Assembly: GCA_028641055.1 (NCBI GenBank)
Contig: CM054063.1
Coordinates: forward strand, 179,000,756 to 179,064,755
Source of the DNA: Alopecurus myosuroides
Lineage: Eukaryota > Streptophyta > Magnoliopsida > Poales > Poaceae
Reading direction: 5' to 3'
DNA length: 64,000 nt
Position numbers and translations under genes: made by a program. Each line of letters opens with the position of its first letter. The first letter of the stretch is position 1. Shown here piece by piece: positions 13,239 to 25,600 of the stretch. The notes under the pieces were generated by a model, which saw only the letters and a program-made list of their open reading frames with translations, was not told where the DNA came from and did no database searches.

Positions 13239-15260
13239 TCAATAGGACTTGCGACTGAGAGCATCGGCCATAACATTAGCTTTGCCTGGAGTGTAAGAAA
13301 TGGTGAGATCAAAGTCTTTAATCTTTTCAATCCATCTCCTTTGCCTGAGGTTCAGATCTGGTTGAGTGAAGATGTATTTCAGACTCTTGTGATCGGAAAA
13401 GATTTCAGTTTTGTTACCCAACAAGTATTGTCTCCATTTCTTGAGGGCAAACACAACTGCTGCTAGCTCAAGATCATGTGTGGGATAGTTTTGCTCATGC
13501 GGGTTCAACTGACGTGAAGCATAAGCCACAACTTGGCGTTCTTGCATAATAACTGCTCCTAGGCCTTGGAGAGATGCATCACAGAATATCTGGAAAGGTT
13601 TGGTAGTATCTGGGCCAACCAGAACTGGGGTGGAAGTGAGTTTAGCCTTCAGGAGATTGAAACTCTCATCACACTGTGGAGTCCAAATGAACTTTTTGTC
13701 CTTCTTTGTGAGATCAGTGAGAGGTTTGGCAATCTTGGAAAAGTTTTGGACGAAACGACGGCAATAGCTAGCGAAGCCAAGAAAACTTCTGACTTGCTTC
13801 ACCGTCTTAGGGGGTTTCCAATCAACAATTGCCTTAACCTTTTCCGGGTCAATGGCTATGCCTTTGGCAGAGATGACATGACCAAGGTAAGCAACTTCTG
13901 GAATCCAGAACTCACATTTGGAGAACTTGGCATACAGACGATGCTCGCGAAGTTTCATGAGAGTGAGACGAAGGTGTTCTCCATGTTCTTCCTCGGATTT
14001 TGAGTAGACCAGAATATCATCGAGATATACCACAACGAACTTGTCGAGGTATTCATGGAATACAGAATTCATGAGTCTTGAGAAGGTTGCCGGTGCATTG
14101 GTGAGACCAAAGGACATGACGGTGTATTCATATAGACCGTACCGAGTGGTGAAAGCTGTTTTTGGAATATCTTCCTTTCTGATCTTTATCTGATGGTAAC
14201 CCATCCTCAAGTCCAACTTTGAGAATATTGAGGCTCCAGCTAGTTGATCAAAAAGATCATCGATACGAGGAATTGGATACTTGTTCTTGATGGTTTTCTC
14301 GTTGAGAGGACGATAGTCAACCACGAGTCTTTTTGTTTGATCCTTCTTGGCAACAAACAGAGTTGGGCAACCCCAAGCGGAGGAACTAGGCTGAATGTAA
14401 CCTTTCTCCATGTACATATCGATTTGCTCCTTCAACAATTTCAGTTCAGGAGGAGCTATCTTGTATGGATGCTTAGTGATTGGTGCAGTACCTGGTTCAA
14501 GCTCGATCACGAACTCAACTGCTCTGTCCGGAGGCATCCCTGGCAACTCTTCTGGAAAGACGTCAGGGAATTCACAAACCACCGGAACATTTTCAAGCAG
14601 AGGTAGAGGTTTAGCATCCAGGGTGTACAGCTGAACAGAACTTGATTCACTTGGAGAATAGACTATCTGGCCGGAAGGGTGGAACAGAGTTATTGACTTC
14701 TTAGCACAATCAATCGTAGCTTTATTGGCCTTCAACCAATCCATGCCAAGGATGACATCAATGTCAGAATTGCCAAGCAGAATGAGGGAAGCAAGGAATA
14801 TGTGACCTCCAATCAAGATCTGATTCTCATGACTGATCTTGGAAGTTTGCATAGTTGCTCCAGGGGAGTTTACTACTAGCGGGGAACCCAAACCAACAAA
14901 AGGTAGTTTAACTGCTGTTGCAAAGATCTTTGACACGAACGAATGCGATGCTCCGGTATCAAACAACACTTTAGCTGGGTTAGAGTTTACGGGGAATGTA
15001 CCGAGAACGACGTCAACAGCTTCCTCAGCTTTGTCGGCCTTGATATGATTCACCCTCGCGGTCCTCCCGACAGGCCTGTTGTTGGAGTTGAAGGCTTTAG
15101 CCGGGGGAGCACGAACCATTGCCTGGTTGGTGTTGGGGCGAGGAGGTGGTGGAGGTAGCTGCCTCTGAGTGCACTTATCAGCGTAGTGCCCCGTCTCCTT
15201 GCACTTGAAGCAAGTGACGACACGAGGAGGAGCTGGCCTTGGCTGCCCCATTGGAAACCT
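13239..15260 (-). CDS. C zinc knuckle, protease, reverse transcriptase and RNase H (pol segment 2)
   Basis: It is in the same frame as gag upstream and integrase downstream, bounded by in-frame stops at 15261-15263 (TAG) and 13239-13241 (TGA). Numbered from the methionine at 15251 (670 residues), it has a CCHC nucleocapsid knuckle at about 14-27 ([14 protein letters not shown]). The retropepsin active site is DTGA at 98-101, and RT spans about 270-450 with the catalytic YLDD at 409-412. RNase H has acidic residues near D558, E595, D620 and D663. It would copy element RNA to DNA inside virus-like particles. Apart from the flanking stops I see no lesion. Confidence 0.95.
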   Translation of the reverse strand, partial: RFPMGQPRPAPPRVVTCFKCKETGHYADKCTQRQLPPPPPRPNTNQAMVRAPPAKAFNSNNRPVGRTARVNHIKADKAEEAVDVVLGTFPVNSNPAKVLFDTGASHSFVSKIFATAVKLPFVGLGSPLVVNSPGATMQTSKISHENQILIGGHIFLASLILLGNSDIDVILGMDWLKANKATIDCAKKSITLFHPSGQIVYSPSESSSVQLYTLDAKPLPLLENVPVVCEFPDVFPEELPGMPPDRAVEFVIELEPGTAPITKHPYKIAPPELKLLKEQIDMYMEKGYIQPSSSAWGCPTLFVAKKDQTKRLVVDYRPLNEKTIKNKYPIPRIDDLFDQLAGASIFSKLDLRMGYHQIKIRKEDIPKTAFTTRYGLYEYTVMSFGLTNAPATFSRLMNSVFHEYLDKFVVVYLDDILVYSKSEEEHGEHLRLTLMKLREHRLYAKFSKCEFWIPEVAYLGHVISAKGIAIDPEKVKAIVDWKPPKTVKQVRSFLGFASYCRRFVQNFSKIAKPLTDLTKKDKKFIWTPQCDESFNLLKAKLTSTPVLVGPDTTKPFQIFCDASLQGLGAVIMQERQVVAYASRQLNPHEQNYPTHDLELAAVVFALKKWRQYLLGNKTEIFSDHKSLKYIFTQPDLNLRQRRWIEKIKDFDLTISYTPGKANVMADALSRKSY

Positions 15261-16079
15261 CTAACCCTGCATCTGAGATGGGTTGGGTGGGCGGGGACCA
15301 AAGCCTGGAGAAGCTTGGGCATTTGGAGCCCTAGTGACAGCACTGTTTGGCACCCAGATGTGGCGCTTCTGCGGAGGGGTGGTCATGTTGGAGGAGGAAC
15401 CACCCTCACGCGAGTGCTTGCGCGACTCTTCGAACGCCTTGCGCCCATTCTCCTCATTGAGCGCGGTGTTCACGAGCTCCACGAAGTCCTTGCACTTGAT
15501 GTTGGTGAGAGCGTACTTCAGTTCCGGGTTAAAACCTCGGAGGAACCTTGCCATCTTCTTGGCTTCAGTGGACACCTCGTCACCAGCGTATCGAGCGAGA
15601 CGATTGAACTCGTTCTGGTAGCCGAGGACGTCCAGCTTGCCCTGTTTGAGAGAGCAGAATTCCTCACGCATCCTTTCCATGAGACCATCTGGGATGTGGT
15701 GCTTCAGGAAGGCATCCTTGAAACAACCCCAGGTGATAGGATAGCCAGCTCTCATGGTCTGGTAGTTCTCCCACCAGGTAGCTGCCTGACCCTTCAGTAG
15801 GTAGGTGGCATACTTGACCTTATCTTCCTCAGCAACATGAGCAATCTCCAGAGCCCTGTTCATCTCCCTGATCCATTCATCAGCATCCAGAGGCTCACGT
15901 GTTGCCACGAAAGCTCTCGGCCCCATGCTCAGAAACTCCTTGATGCTGACTCGCGGAGCATTCTGGTTGTTGTGCTGGTTAGCCTGGATCTGGGCCATCT
16001 GAGCCACGACCTGAGTCATCTGAGTCAACAGCTCCGTGAGCGGAGGTGGTTCAGGCGGGGAGTTCCTGGTTGGAGGCAT
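15261..16079 (-). CDS. C gag (capsid) segment ending at a premature stop
   Basis: This 272-codon frame starts at an ATG directly after a splice-acceptor-like TTCTGTTCAG (intron end at 16081). Residues about 60-200 match the retrotransposon gag (capsid) family, with motifs such as ATWWENY and LKQGKLDVLGYQ. A Q/M-rich N terminus and a basic, proline-rich end lead toward the nucleocapsid knuckle. The stop TAG at 15261-15263 is in frame with the next segment, where the knuckle begins, so it is a mutation and not the natural gag end. Gag would package element RNA. An ORF in another frame ends about 210 nt upstream. Confidence 0.92.
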   Translation of the reverse strand: MPPTRNSPPEPPPLTELLTQMTQVVAQMAQIQANQHNNQNAPRVSIKEFLSMGPRAFVATREPLDADEWIREMNRALEIAHVAEEDKVKYATYLLKGQAATWWENYQTMRAGYPITWGCFKDAFLKHHIPDGLMERMREEFCSLKQGKLDVLGYQNEFNRLARYAGDEVSTEAKKMARFLRGFNPELKYALTNIKCKDFVELVNTALNEENGRKAFEESRKHSREGGSSSNMTTPPQKRHIWVPNSAVTRAPNAQASPGFGPRPPNPSQMQG

Positions 16080-16328
16080 CCTGAACAGAAATGCATTTTA
16101 GCACAATAACAGCAAAGGATAGACTTGGTAACCGAAAGAGAGATTATTCCGACGCATGAATAGATAACCAACAGGTACATCATCACATGTTCAAATACAT
16201 CAGAATATCCAACAGACCAATACATGGTTCGAAAATACAAAGGATAACTAAACATAGCTATGAATGGATACATCGGTACTCCCATGCTCATCACGCAGGA
16301 CGGCGGTGAGTAGTACGACGAGAGATAC
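16080..16328 (-). other. C leader between the upstream ORF and gag
   Basis: On the minus strand this holds the last 11 codons and TGA stop (16291-16293) of the upstream ORF, then about 210 nt of non-coding leader ending in a splice-acceptor-like CAG. Bases 16324-16328 (gatac) are the E target duplication. Confidence 0.7.
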
Positions 16329-19300
16329 TGTAGCATCCCAACTTTTAATAAAGATGGAATACCTGTGTTACTGTGCTAGTCCCTGGATCAAATGCTAGCA
16401 CCACAGTACAAAATGAAATATCATGCAAATGCATCAAATTCTATTACATCGCATGATCCAGTCTTTACAAAATAGGATTACAACTTGCATAGTCTTAGAA
16501 GACTAGCAGAAAACAAAGAAATACAGCGGAAAACATAGTACAACATTGAGCCCATCTTCTTCATGTGCCACAGGCAAAACATGTTGGCGATAGTCTCGAG
16601 ATCCTAAACGAAATCCTCACTCGTCTTCAGAAACATCTGCAATATGGAATATGCAGCCACAAGGGAGTCAATACAATTTAATGTATTGGCAAGTAACACT
16701 ATGGTGGATATAAATGGCAAAACTAATACTACATGCTTATTTGGCTGAGTGGAGTTCAGGCTAAGTTTGCATAAAGCCAGTTTTCTCCTATCACTTTTGT
16801 AAAACAAACTTTTCTTTTCAAAAGGGTGGCAACATTGGATTAAGATCCAAGCACCACAATACTGTTCACTTGGTCAAAATTTTACTTATTGAAATTGATG
16901 ATGAGATTCTTCCGTCAATCCTTGTCCAGCTGCTCATAGTTGTCCATAACCGGGGACACGGCTAAGATCTTAGTTTGTTGACTCTGCAGAGGTTGTGCAC
17001 TTTCACCCTTTGTCTTCAATTAGCCCAAACATCCTATACACCCGGAGTGCATCATGGAAAGGAGAGAATTGAGACGAGATCTTTCAGAAGAAGAATTCAA
17101 ACCCACCGGCAAGACCCGTTCCACCTATAATTTTGCTACATCTGCTTGTCAAGCCTGGGCTGAACCCTCACAATCTTAATTGATCAAGACAGAGCCCATA
17201 ATGTCAAAAGGCTGCACGGGAAGCTACTAGATTTAGAGGGACATAGTAATCTCTTTGTTCCTGGGTGGCCATCCGCAAGTGACAACCTCAAGTGGAATAA
17301 CCCTTAGATAAGGGCCCTGAGGAAACACTCAACATAACCCAGTCTTACCACTTCCACCCAGGTGATTCATTCATTAGTTATACTTAGGATTTTTCCTCAA
17401 CATTTAGCAAAACAAATTTTGTAGCATGGCTAAGCATCTAAATAAGTACCAAGCCATCAAAATAACAAGGTATAAGGATGGCTACACACTACTAGGATAT
17501 AGCATAGCATAATATAACTTATTAAAATTTCCTATCAATGCATACTACTCAAAAATCAACTAATGCATATAGAAAATAATGGGTAGTTGATGGTGTGTTA
17601 CTTGCCTTGTTGAAGTTGGTGAAGATATCACACTCTCTTCACAAAGATCGTTGCTCTCCGTACAATCTATTCAGTGAAAACACAATAACAAACATACTAT
17701 CAAACAAACAAGCAAGTGAAGAAAACATACAAAGCAACAATCATGGGAAAGGAGGTTTAACCAAGTTGGCTAGGACAAGGTCAAGGTTTGAGTTGAAGAT
17801 TCATTCTCTAATGGTCTCATACTTGGTAAGGAAAATCCAATGGTTTACTTGGGAAGGGCTAGGTTGAGTTTTGATATGATCTAACTTTATTATAACCATA
17901 CTTGTCGAGGAAGTTCCAAGAGTTCACTTAGAATAAACATATTACTTCTTCAACTAAAGTAATACATGCAAACACTTGGTCATATTCACCTTCCAAAAAT
18001 ATTTGAGTGACTATGTTAGTATTTTCCATTGTGGTTAGGGTAGGTCTACTAACTTCATCATCAAAGGGAAAATATTACTAAGTCTTGGGTTTTCCATTTG
18101 GGTCAATGGTTGGACAAAAATAACTTGTTATTCTTCAACTTGTATGGATTGCTTCTAGACCTCATGTGATTGCCTTCTTGAAGATCATCTTCATGCTTCT
18201 ATTGTAGTCTTGTTCCTTGGATGGATTATTCTCTTGGTCTTGATAGATTATTCATGGCTTTCTTTCACTAATTGGTTTGGGTATGGGATGGGCACAAATA
18301 CCACTAAGTCAATTGGAAAGAATATAAAGGGAAGGATAGAAAAAGAGAGGGAGATGTTTTCTTCTGAATTTCTTCACGCTTGTACTTCTTGAGTTGCTTC
18401 TAGTTGTGGAGTCCAAGTCTTCTCTTCAAAACTTATTCTTTGATCTTCCTTGTAGCTCTTCATGTTGCCTCCAAGTTGAAAGGAGAAGAATAGAAAAGGG
18501 AAGGAAAAAGACTTAGAGAGAAAGGGGTTAGTCTTCTGGAAGTTTGTCTGGTTTTCTTCTAAGTGCATCCACTTCTTGGAGATGCTTCTGAATTTTGTTT
18601 TATTTTCTAAGTCCTTCATTGGTATTCTATCTTCAGGTTGAAAATCTCTAGATGGTTAAGTCCTCCATTGCACTTCATGGTTCTCACAAATCCCAACTTG
18701 ATGAAATCTTGAAGCATGAAAGGGGAGTGGAGAAGTAGATAGAAAACTAAATTTCACTATTTGGTACTATATGTGATTGACACATTCTAAGGACTTGGCT
18801 TGGCTCCAATTAGACATAACATCAAGGAAAAACAGTTGAAAACAATTCCTAAGACATGGATGGATCACTAGGTTGGGTTTTTGGTCAAAACACATGGTCA
18901 TGGTCCAAGGATGTCCAAAATGGTTGGGCAAGGTTGTTTCTGGTTCAAGGTTGTCAAATGGAACAATTTTGCAAAAGGAACTATATTGAAATTATTTATA
19001 GAAATTAATCTATGTCAAAAATACTCAAATAGACAACTAAATTCTAAATTCAATTTTAATTTGTTCAAATATTATTTTGGGACAGAGGGTGTGAAAGTAC
19101 TCATTCTAAGGTTTCCAAAAATATTTTATTTGCAATTTTTGGATTTGTGGAATTTGAATTATGCCAAATTTCACCAAACAAGCATATTTAAAATTGAACA
19201 AATTTAAGTTTGTCAAATTTGAATTTGGCCAGTGCCAAAAGATTCTAAATGTCAAGGGCTTTTCAAAAAGTCCAAGATTGCTAAATTTGGGCTTATGGAT

Positions 19301-21405
19301 CAAAAGATATGATAGATCTAAGATGCATGGACTAATCTGTAAAACTGCCAATTAATTCTAGCGGGAGAAAAATTTGAATTAAAGGCTGGTCCACGTGGCT
19401 GGATCTGATTGGGTGCTGGTGCTGACTGTGCTGCTGACTGGGACGATGACGTGGATAAGTGGATCCAGATCTGAGCCGTCAGATCCAGATCTGAGGGTTG
19501 CATACCCCTTCGAATAAGTGATCTAATCTCGTGCGTAGGTCCTAGATCTAACGGTCATAAATAAAAGAGAGAGAGAGAGAGAGGAGGGGTCTCACCGGAG
19601 GGATCTCGCCGGAGATGGCGGTTGCGGTGGAGCTGCTCGCGGGAGGTTGACGGCGGCGCGTTCCAGTGAGCCTCCGAGCTCGGGGAGTGCACGGGAAGAT
19701 TCGGAGAGGCCCGGTGGGAATGATGGGGACCACGGGAAGGCCCCACGGTTCTGCAACGACGGCGGTGAGAAGGTTCCGAGGTGGCCGTGCGGTTTCCGGC
19801 TCCGGCGAGCTCGCCCTCGTCGCTATACTGCACCAAAAAGAGAAGCGGGGGCATCACAACATGCGCAAGGCCAGGGGGAAGCGAATGGAGCCGATCTCTG
19901 TCTCCCTCTTCGGCTCACCTGGTCGGAATCGGTGGAAGACGGCGGAGGGCGACAGAACTCCGACGAAGAAATTCGTTGGCCTCGGGGCATTATCGAGAGA
20001 GGAGACAGAGGGAAATTAGAGAGGGCCGCGGGGTCGTTTTATAGGGGCAGAGAGAGGGAGCATTCATGGCCTTAATGGCCCGAAATCGAGCGGCGAAAAT
20101 CACGGCCGTGACAGGCGTGTTTCCATCCGGAGGAGGAAGACGGTGACGTCATCTGATGACGTCATCAATTCTTTTCTTTTTATTCCTGTTTATTTAATTA
20201 ATTCATAACTTCTGTTTTAAGTATCCAAATGACATGAAACCAAAATCTAAAATCTTTAAATTTCAAATACTTTCTAACAGTACCATTTTTGAAAACAATT
20301 CAACATATTTTATTTTTTTAATTTTGGAAATTTGAATAATTTCCTTAATAGTCACATAATGTGATTTTTAATTAAAAAAAAAATGAAACATTGTTATTGG
20401 TCATTTTAAATTTTAGTGACATTATAAATGTTGAAAACATGATTTTGAAAGTTATTTCATCTTGTTTTTCACAATTTTATATTTTGAAATATAAATAAAA
20501 GACTAATAATACTTTAAGGCCATTTTAAAATTTAGAAAATAATGAATTGATGTTATTATATAAATAAATTTTCAAAGGTATTTTACATGTCATTTATTAT
20601 CTTTGGAGAGCCATTTTTGAACCATTTTCACATTATATAATTTTAGTATGTGAAGGATTTACTAATAGTAACTTAATGGTATTTAATTAGTTTATAACAA
20701 ATAATCAATATTGTTGATCCATAAATTTTGGATAAAACCACATGTCATAATATTGTTTTCAAAACCCTCTTTTATGTTATTTTCCAAACAATGCATTTTA
20801 TTTTCACACCTTCATGTTTAAAACTTGGAATAACAACTAAAAGTTATTACTAATAATTTTATTCTCCTCAAATACTTTTAAGGCCTAGAACTTTATTAAG
20901 GGCTATAAATAATTGAGTAATGTTGCCATAAACTATTTTCAAAGTAATATTACTTGTTTTCATAAACAATTTATTTCTATAGCACTATATTATTTTGTTG
21001 ATTGACATAACACTTGGAAAACAAGGATCCAACTTATATCTATTTTGGGGTTTTCAATAATAGTGAAACCCTTTTTAGAGATAAGAAGAAAAATATTAGA
21101 TAACAATTCTCTAGTTTTTATATATCAAAAATATTTTCAAGATCATAATTGGGTTGAAAACATGTTTGGTGTAAGGGTTTGCTTAAGAAGAATTATTTTA
21201 TTTATGTAGACATATTTATTTTGAAATGACTTTAGAGTTTATGGAATAGAGGTATATTGGATTTTCATTTCCAAAACATTAGAACATGCATTGTTTTCTT
21301 TTGTTTCTTGCATCTCATTTGGTTTTTGGTGACTTACTAAACATGAAAACAAAAAGTTTCAAATTTTTGTGATTTTTGAGTTTTCCAAAAATCAGGGATG
21401 TTACA
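16329..21405 (-). repeat. E 3' LTR (5077 bp)
   Basis: On the minus strand it opens TGTAACATCCC and ends GGGATGCTACA. It holds an AT-rich U3 (about 20165-21405), a paired TGACGTCA block, a TATA box, a GC-rich leader (about 19380-20040) with an 18 bp AG microsatellite (19566-19583), and a long AT-rich remainder. A 67-codon frame (16604-16807, minus) is shared with B and E2; I recognise no family in it. Confidence 0.95.
20036..20164 (-). promoter_or_regulatory. E 3' LTR promoter: TATA box and paired TGACGTCA
   Basis: CTATAAAAC on the minus strand (20036-20044) has two perfect TGACGTCA palindromes 100-120 bp upstream (20144-20151 and 20157-20164, five bases apart). This resembles as-1/ocs-type tandem bZIP sites. 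The same block is at 26367-26495, and a close version is in B. Confidence 0.65.
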
Positions 21406-21442
21406 GACTACCACCCTTAAAAGAAATCTCGTCCCGAGATTT
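21406..21442 (-). other. E polypurine tract and hairpin
   Basis: The minus strand has TTTCTTTTAAGGGTGGTAGTC (21406-21426) against the 3' LTR. It is preceded by a perfect 8 bp stem-loop (21424-21442, loop tcc). A second polypurine-like copy lies at 21498-21514. Confidence 0.75.
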
Positions 21443-22646
21443 GGGAAGGTTAGAAAGAAAGATTTGGGTAATTGGATTCCAAAACAACTGGGTGGGCTAC
21501 CACCCTTAAAAGAAGCTTTGGTGGGTAGTTTATTTTCATTAGATTGGAGTGTAGATTGATTTGATATTGGCTTGAGTAGAACTTTCCTTTGAGGTAGAGG
21601 TGTAGACCAACATAGGTATGTTGAACTACCTTTGACACTGAGGGGTCACTCTTTGGGTCAATCAAAAGTCCTTTGGTCACTCTCAACTTGGTCTTTTGAT
21701 GTCCTTGGCAATCTTCCATCTTGTTGGTTGTCATCCTTGAAGGCAACATCATGCTATTTCTAAACAAACTCTCATGTGACACAAACTGGGTAGTTGTGTT
21801 TCTTCATTACTTCTTCTTAGTGTAGTTGGCCCTGAAACCTTCATAGCTCATGCAACTTGGGATTCACTTGTCTTTCTTCACTTGTTGATTGGCTTGATAC
21901 TCCTTATTAGGCAGTTGGCATTGATCATGGATGTGATTGTTCCTTCACACAGAAGAAAGCAATTTGATACTAGCATTCCTCAAATAGGATGGCTTGTGTT
22001 TCAATAGGGTAAAGGTTGTATGATTTCACATGGTTCTCACTATGGGTGGTGAATGAGTATGGTGTTGGATTTGGTCTAGTAGGGATGAGTAGAGATTTAG
22101 AAGGATGGCTAAGGAAGGTTCTTATCCAAAATAGCAGATCAAGGAAACTCATCTTACAAACAACACATAACAAACAATCTTCACACCAAACAACAAGGTT
22201 TTATAAAACAACTAATATTGTCATACCACACTCATTGGTATGATCAATACTCTAACACATTAACGTTGTTCTAACAAAGTAACTATATTGGTGGTCTCAT
22301 CTATATCTTCTTGAGTTTTCTTCAAAAATCTTCTCTCAATATCTTGGGGTGTTCTTAATTGTTGGGAAGTCTATGTTTTTCTTCAAAATCTTCAAAAATC
22401 TTGAGTGTAGGGCTTCATGTGGTGAAAATACTCCTTGCACTTCTTGGTATGGTCATCAACAATCTTGCCTTGATGGTATTCAAGAAGTAGGTCATCTAGA
22501 AAATTTTGAAGGTGAATAGTAGATGAGAGGATATGAGAAGAATTAAGATAATTGTTTTGTTTATAGAAAGTTTGAACATAGAATTTTTTTTTCAATCCTA
22601 GGGTATTTTCCAAACTTAGGGTCTCTAATTCTACAGGCAACACAAT

Positions 22647-22658
22647 GCTCTGATACCA
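22647..22658 (-). other. E primer-binding site (initiator tRNA-Met)
   Basis: The minus strand TGGTATCAGAGC is complementary to the 3' end of plant initiator tRNA-Met and lies three bases inside the 5' LTR. Confidence 0.9.
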
Positions 22659-22661
22659 TTT

Positions 22662-25600
22662 TGTAGCATCCCAACTTTTAATAAAGATGGAATACCTGTG
22701 TTACTGTGCTAGTCCCTGGATCAAATGCTAGCACCACAGTACAAAATGAAATATCATGCAAATGCATCAAATTCTATTACATCGCATGATCCAGTCTTTA
22801 CAAAATAGGATTACAACTTGCATAGTCTTAGAAGACTAGCAGAAAACAAAGAAATACAGCGGAAAACATAGTACAACATTGAGCCCATCTTCTTCATGTG
22901 CCACAGGCAAAACATGTTGGCGATAGTCTCGAGATCCTAAACGAAATCCTCACTCGTCTTCAGAAACATCTGCAATATGGAATATGCAGCCACAAGGGAG
23001 TCAATACAATTTAATGTATTGGCAAGTAACACTATGGTGGATATAAATGGCAAAACTAATACTACATGCTTATTTGGCTGAGTGGAGTTCAGGCTAAGTT
23101 TGCATAAAGCCAGTTTTCTCCTATCACTTTTGTAAAACAAACTTTTCTTTTCAAAAGGGTGGCAACATTGGATTAAGATCCAAGCACCACAATACTGTTC
23201 ACTTGGTCAAAATTTTACTTATTGAAATTGATGATGAGATTCTTCCGTCAATCCTTGTCCAGCTGCTCATAGTTGTCCATAACCGGGGACACGGCTAAGA
23301 TCTTAGTTTGTTGACTCTGCAGAGGTTGTGCACTTTCACCCTTTGTCTTCAATTAGCCCAAACATCCTATACACCCGGAGTGCATCATGGAAAGGAGAGA
23401 ATTGAGACGAGATCTTTCAGAAGAAGAATTCAAACCCACCGGCAAGACCCGTTCCACCTATAATTTTGCTACATCTGCTTGTCAAGCCTGGGCTGAACCC
23501 TCACAATCTTAATTGATCAAGACAGAGCCCATAATGTCAAAAGGCTGCACGGGAAGCTACTAGATTTAGAGGGACATAGTAATCTCTTTGTTCCTGGGTG
23601 GCCATCCGCAAGTGACAACCTCAAGTGGAATAACCCTTAGATAAGGGCCCTGAGGAAACACTCAACATAACCCAGTCTTACCACTTCCACCCAGGTGATT
23701 CATTCATTAGTTATACTTAGGATTTTTCCTCAACATTTAGCAAAACAAATTTTGTAGCATGGCTAAGCATCTAAATAAGTACCAAGCCATCAAAATAACA
23801 AGGTATAAGGATGGCTACACACTACTAGGATATAGCATAGCATAATATAACTTATTAAAATTTCCTATCAATGCATACTACTCAAAAATCAACTAATGCA
23901 TATAGAAAATAATGGGTAGTTGATGGTGTGTTACTTGCCTTGTTGAAGTTGGTGAAGATATCACACTCTCTTCACAAAGATCGTTGCTCTCCGTACAATC
24001 TATTCAGTGAAAACACAATAACAAACATACTATCAAACAAACAAGCAAGTGAAGAAAACATACAAAGCAACAATCATGGGAAAGGAGGTTTAACCAAGTT
24101 GGCTAGGACAAGGTCAAGGTTTGAGTTGAAGATTCATTCTCTAATGGTCTCATACTTGGTAAGGAAAATCCAATGGTTTACTTGGGAAGGGCTAGGTTGA
24201 GTTTTGATATGATCTAACTTTATTATAACCATACTTGTCGAGGAAGTTCCAAGAGTTCACTTAGAATAAACATATTACTTCTTCAACTAAAGTAATACAT
24301 GCAAACACTTGGTCATATTCACCTTCCAAAAATATTTGAGTGACTATGTTAGTATTTTCCATTGTGGTTAGGGTAGGTCTACTAACTTCATCATCAAAGG
24401 GAAAATATTACTAAGTCTTGGGTTTTCCATTTGGGTCAATGGTTGGACAAAAATAACTTGTTATTCTTCAACTTGTATGGATTGCTTCTAGACCTCATGT
24501 GATTGCCTTCTTGAAGATCATCTTCATGCTTCTATTGTAGTCTTGTTCCTTGGATGGATTATTCTCTTGGTCTTGATAGATTATTCATGGCTTTCTTTCA
24601 CTAATTGGTTTGGGTATGGGATGGGCACAAATACCACTAAGTCAATTGGAAAGAATATAAAGGGAAGGATAGAAAAAGAGAGGGAGATGTTTTCTTCTGA
24701 ATTTCTTCACGCTTGTACTTCTTGAGTTGCTTCTAGTTGTGGAGTCCAAGTCTTCTCTTCAAAACTTATTCTTTGATCTTCCTTGTAGCTCTTCATGTTG
24801 CCTCCAAGTTGAAAGGAGAAGAATAGAAAAGGGAAGGAAAAAGACTTAGAGAGAAAGGGGTTAGTCTTCTGGAAGTTTGTCTGGTTTTCTTCTAAGTGCA
24901 TCCACTTCTTGGAGATGCTTCTGAATTTTGTTTTATTTTCTAAGTCCTTCATTGGTATTCTATCTTCAGGTTGAAAATCTCTAGATGGTTAAGTCCTCCA
25001 TTGCACTTCATGGTTCTCACAAATCCCAACTTGATGAAATCTTGAAGCATGAAAGGGGAGTGGAGAAGTAGATAGAAAACTAAATTTCACTATTTGGTAC
25101 TATATGTGATTGACACATTCTAAGGACTTGGCTTGGCTCCAATTAGACATAACATCAAGGAAAAACAGTTGAAAACAATTCCTAAGACATGGATGGATCA
25201 CTAGGTTGGGTTTTTGGTCAAAACACATGGTCATGGTCCAAGGATGTCCAAAATGGTTGGGCAAGGTTGTTTCTGGTTCAAGGTTGTCAAATGGAACAAT
25301 TTTGCAAAAGGAACTATATTGAAATTATTTATAGAAATTAATCTATGTCAAAAATACTCAAATAGACAACTAAATTCTAAATTCAATTTTAATTTGTTCA
25401 AATATTATTTTGGGACAGAGGGTGTGAAAGTACTCATTCTAAGGTTTCCAAAAATATTTTATTTGCAATTTTTGGATTTGTGGAATTTGAATTATGCCAA
25501 ATTTCACCAAACAAGCATATTTAAAATTGAACAAATTTAAGTTTGTCAAATTTGAATTTGGCCAGTGCCAAAAGATTCTAAATGTCAAGGGATTTTCAAA

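Larger units (their letters stand above)
21406..22661 (-). other. E internal region, 1.26 kb, non-coding
   Basis: I see no capsid, protease, RT or integrase motif on either strand. The longest minus frame (22392-22643, 83 codons, starting next to the primer site) has no recognised domain. As in other LARDs, the region probably only supplies priming and packaging signals. Confidence 0.8.

Noticed and set aside
16604..16807. 67-codon frame shared by B and both E LTRs
   Set aside because: The nucleotide sequence is itself highly conserved between the copies, so frame retention is weak evidence; no known motif.
19566..19583. AG microsatellite as a candidate regulatory element
   Set aside because: It differs by one unit between the E LTRs and looks like simple slippage.
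19647..20075. Overlapping 87-142 codon frames in the GC-rich part of the E LTRs
   Set aside because: GC-rich sequence lacks stops by chance; several frames are open on both strands and none has a known domain.
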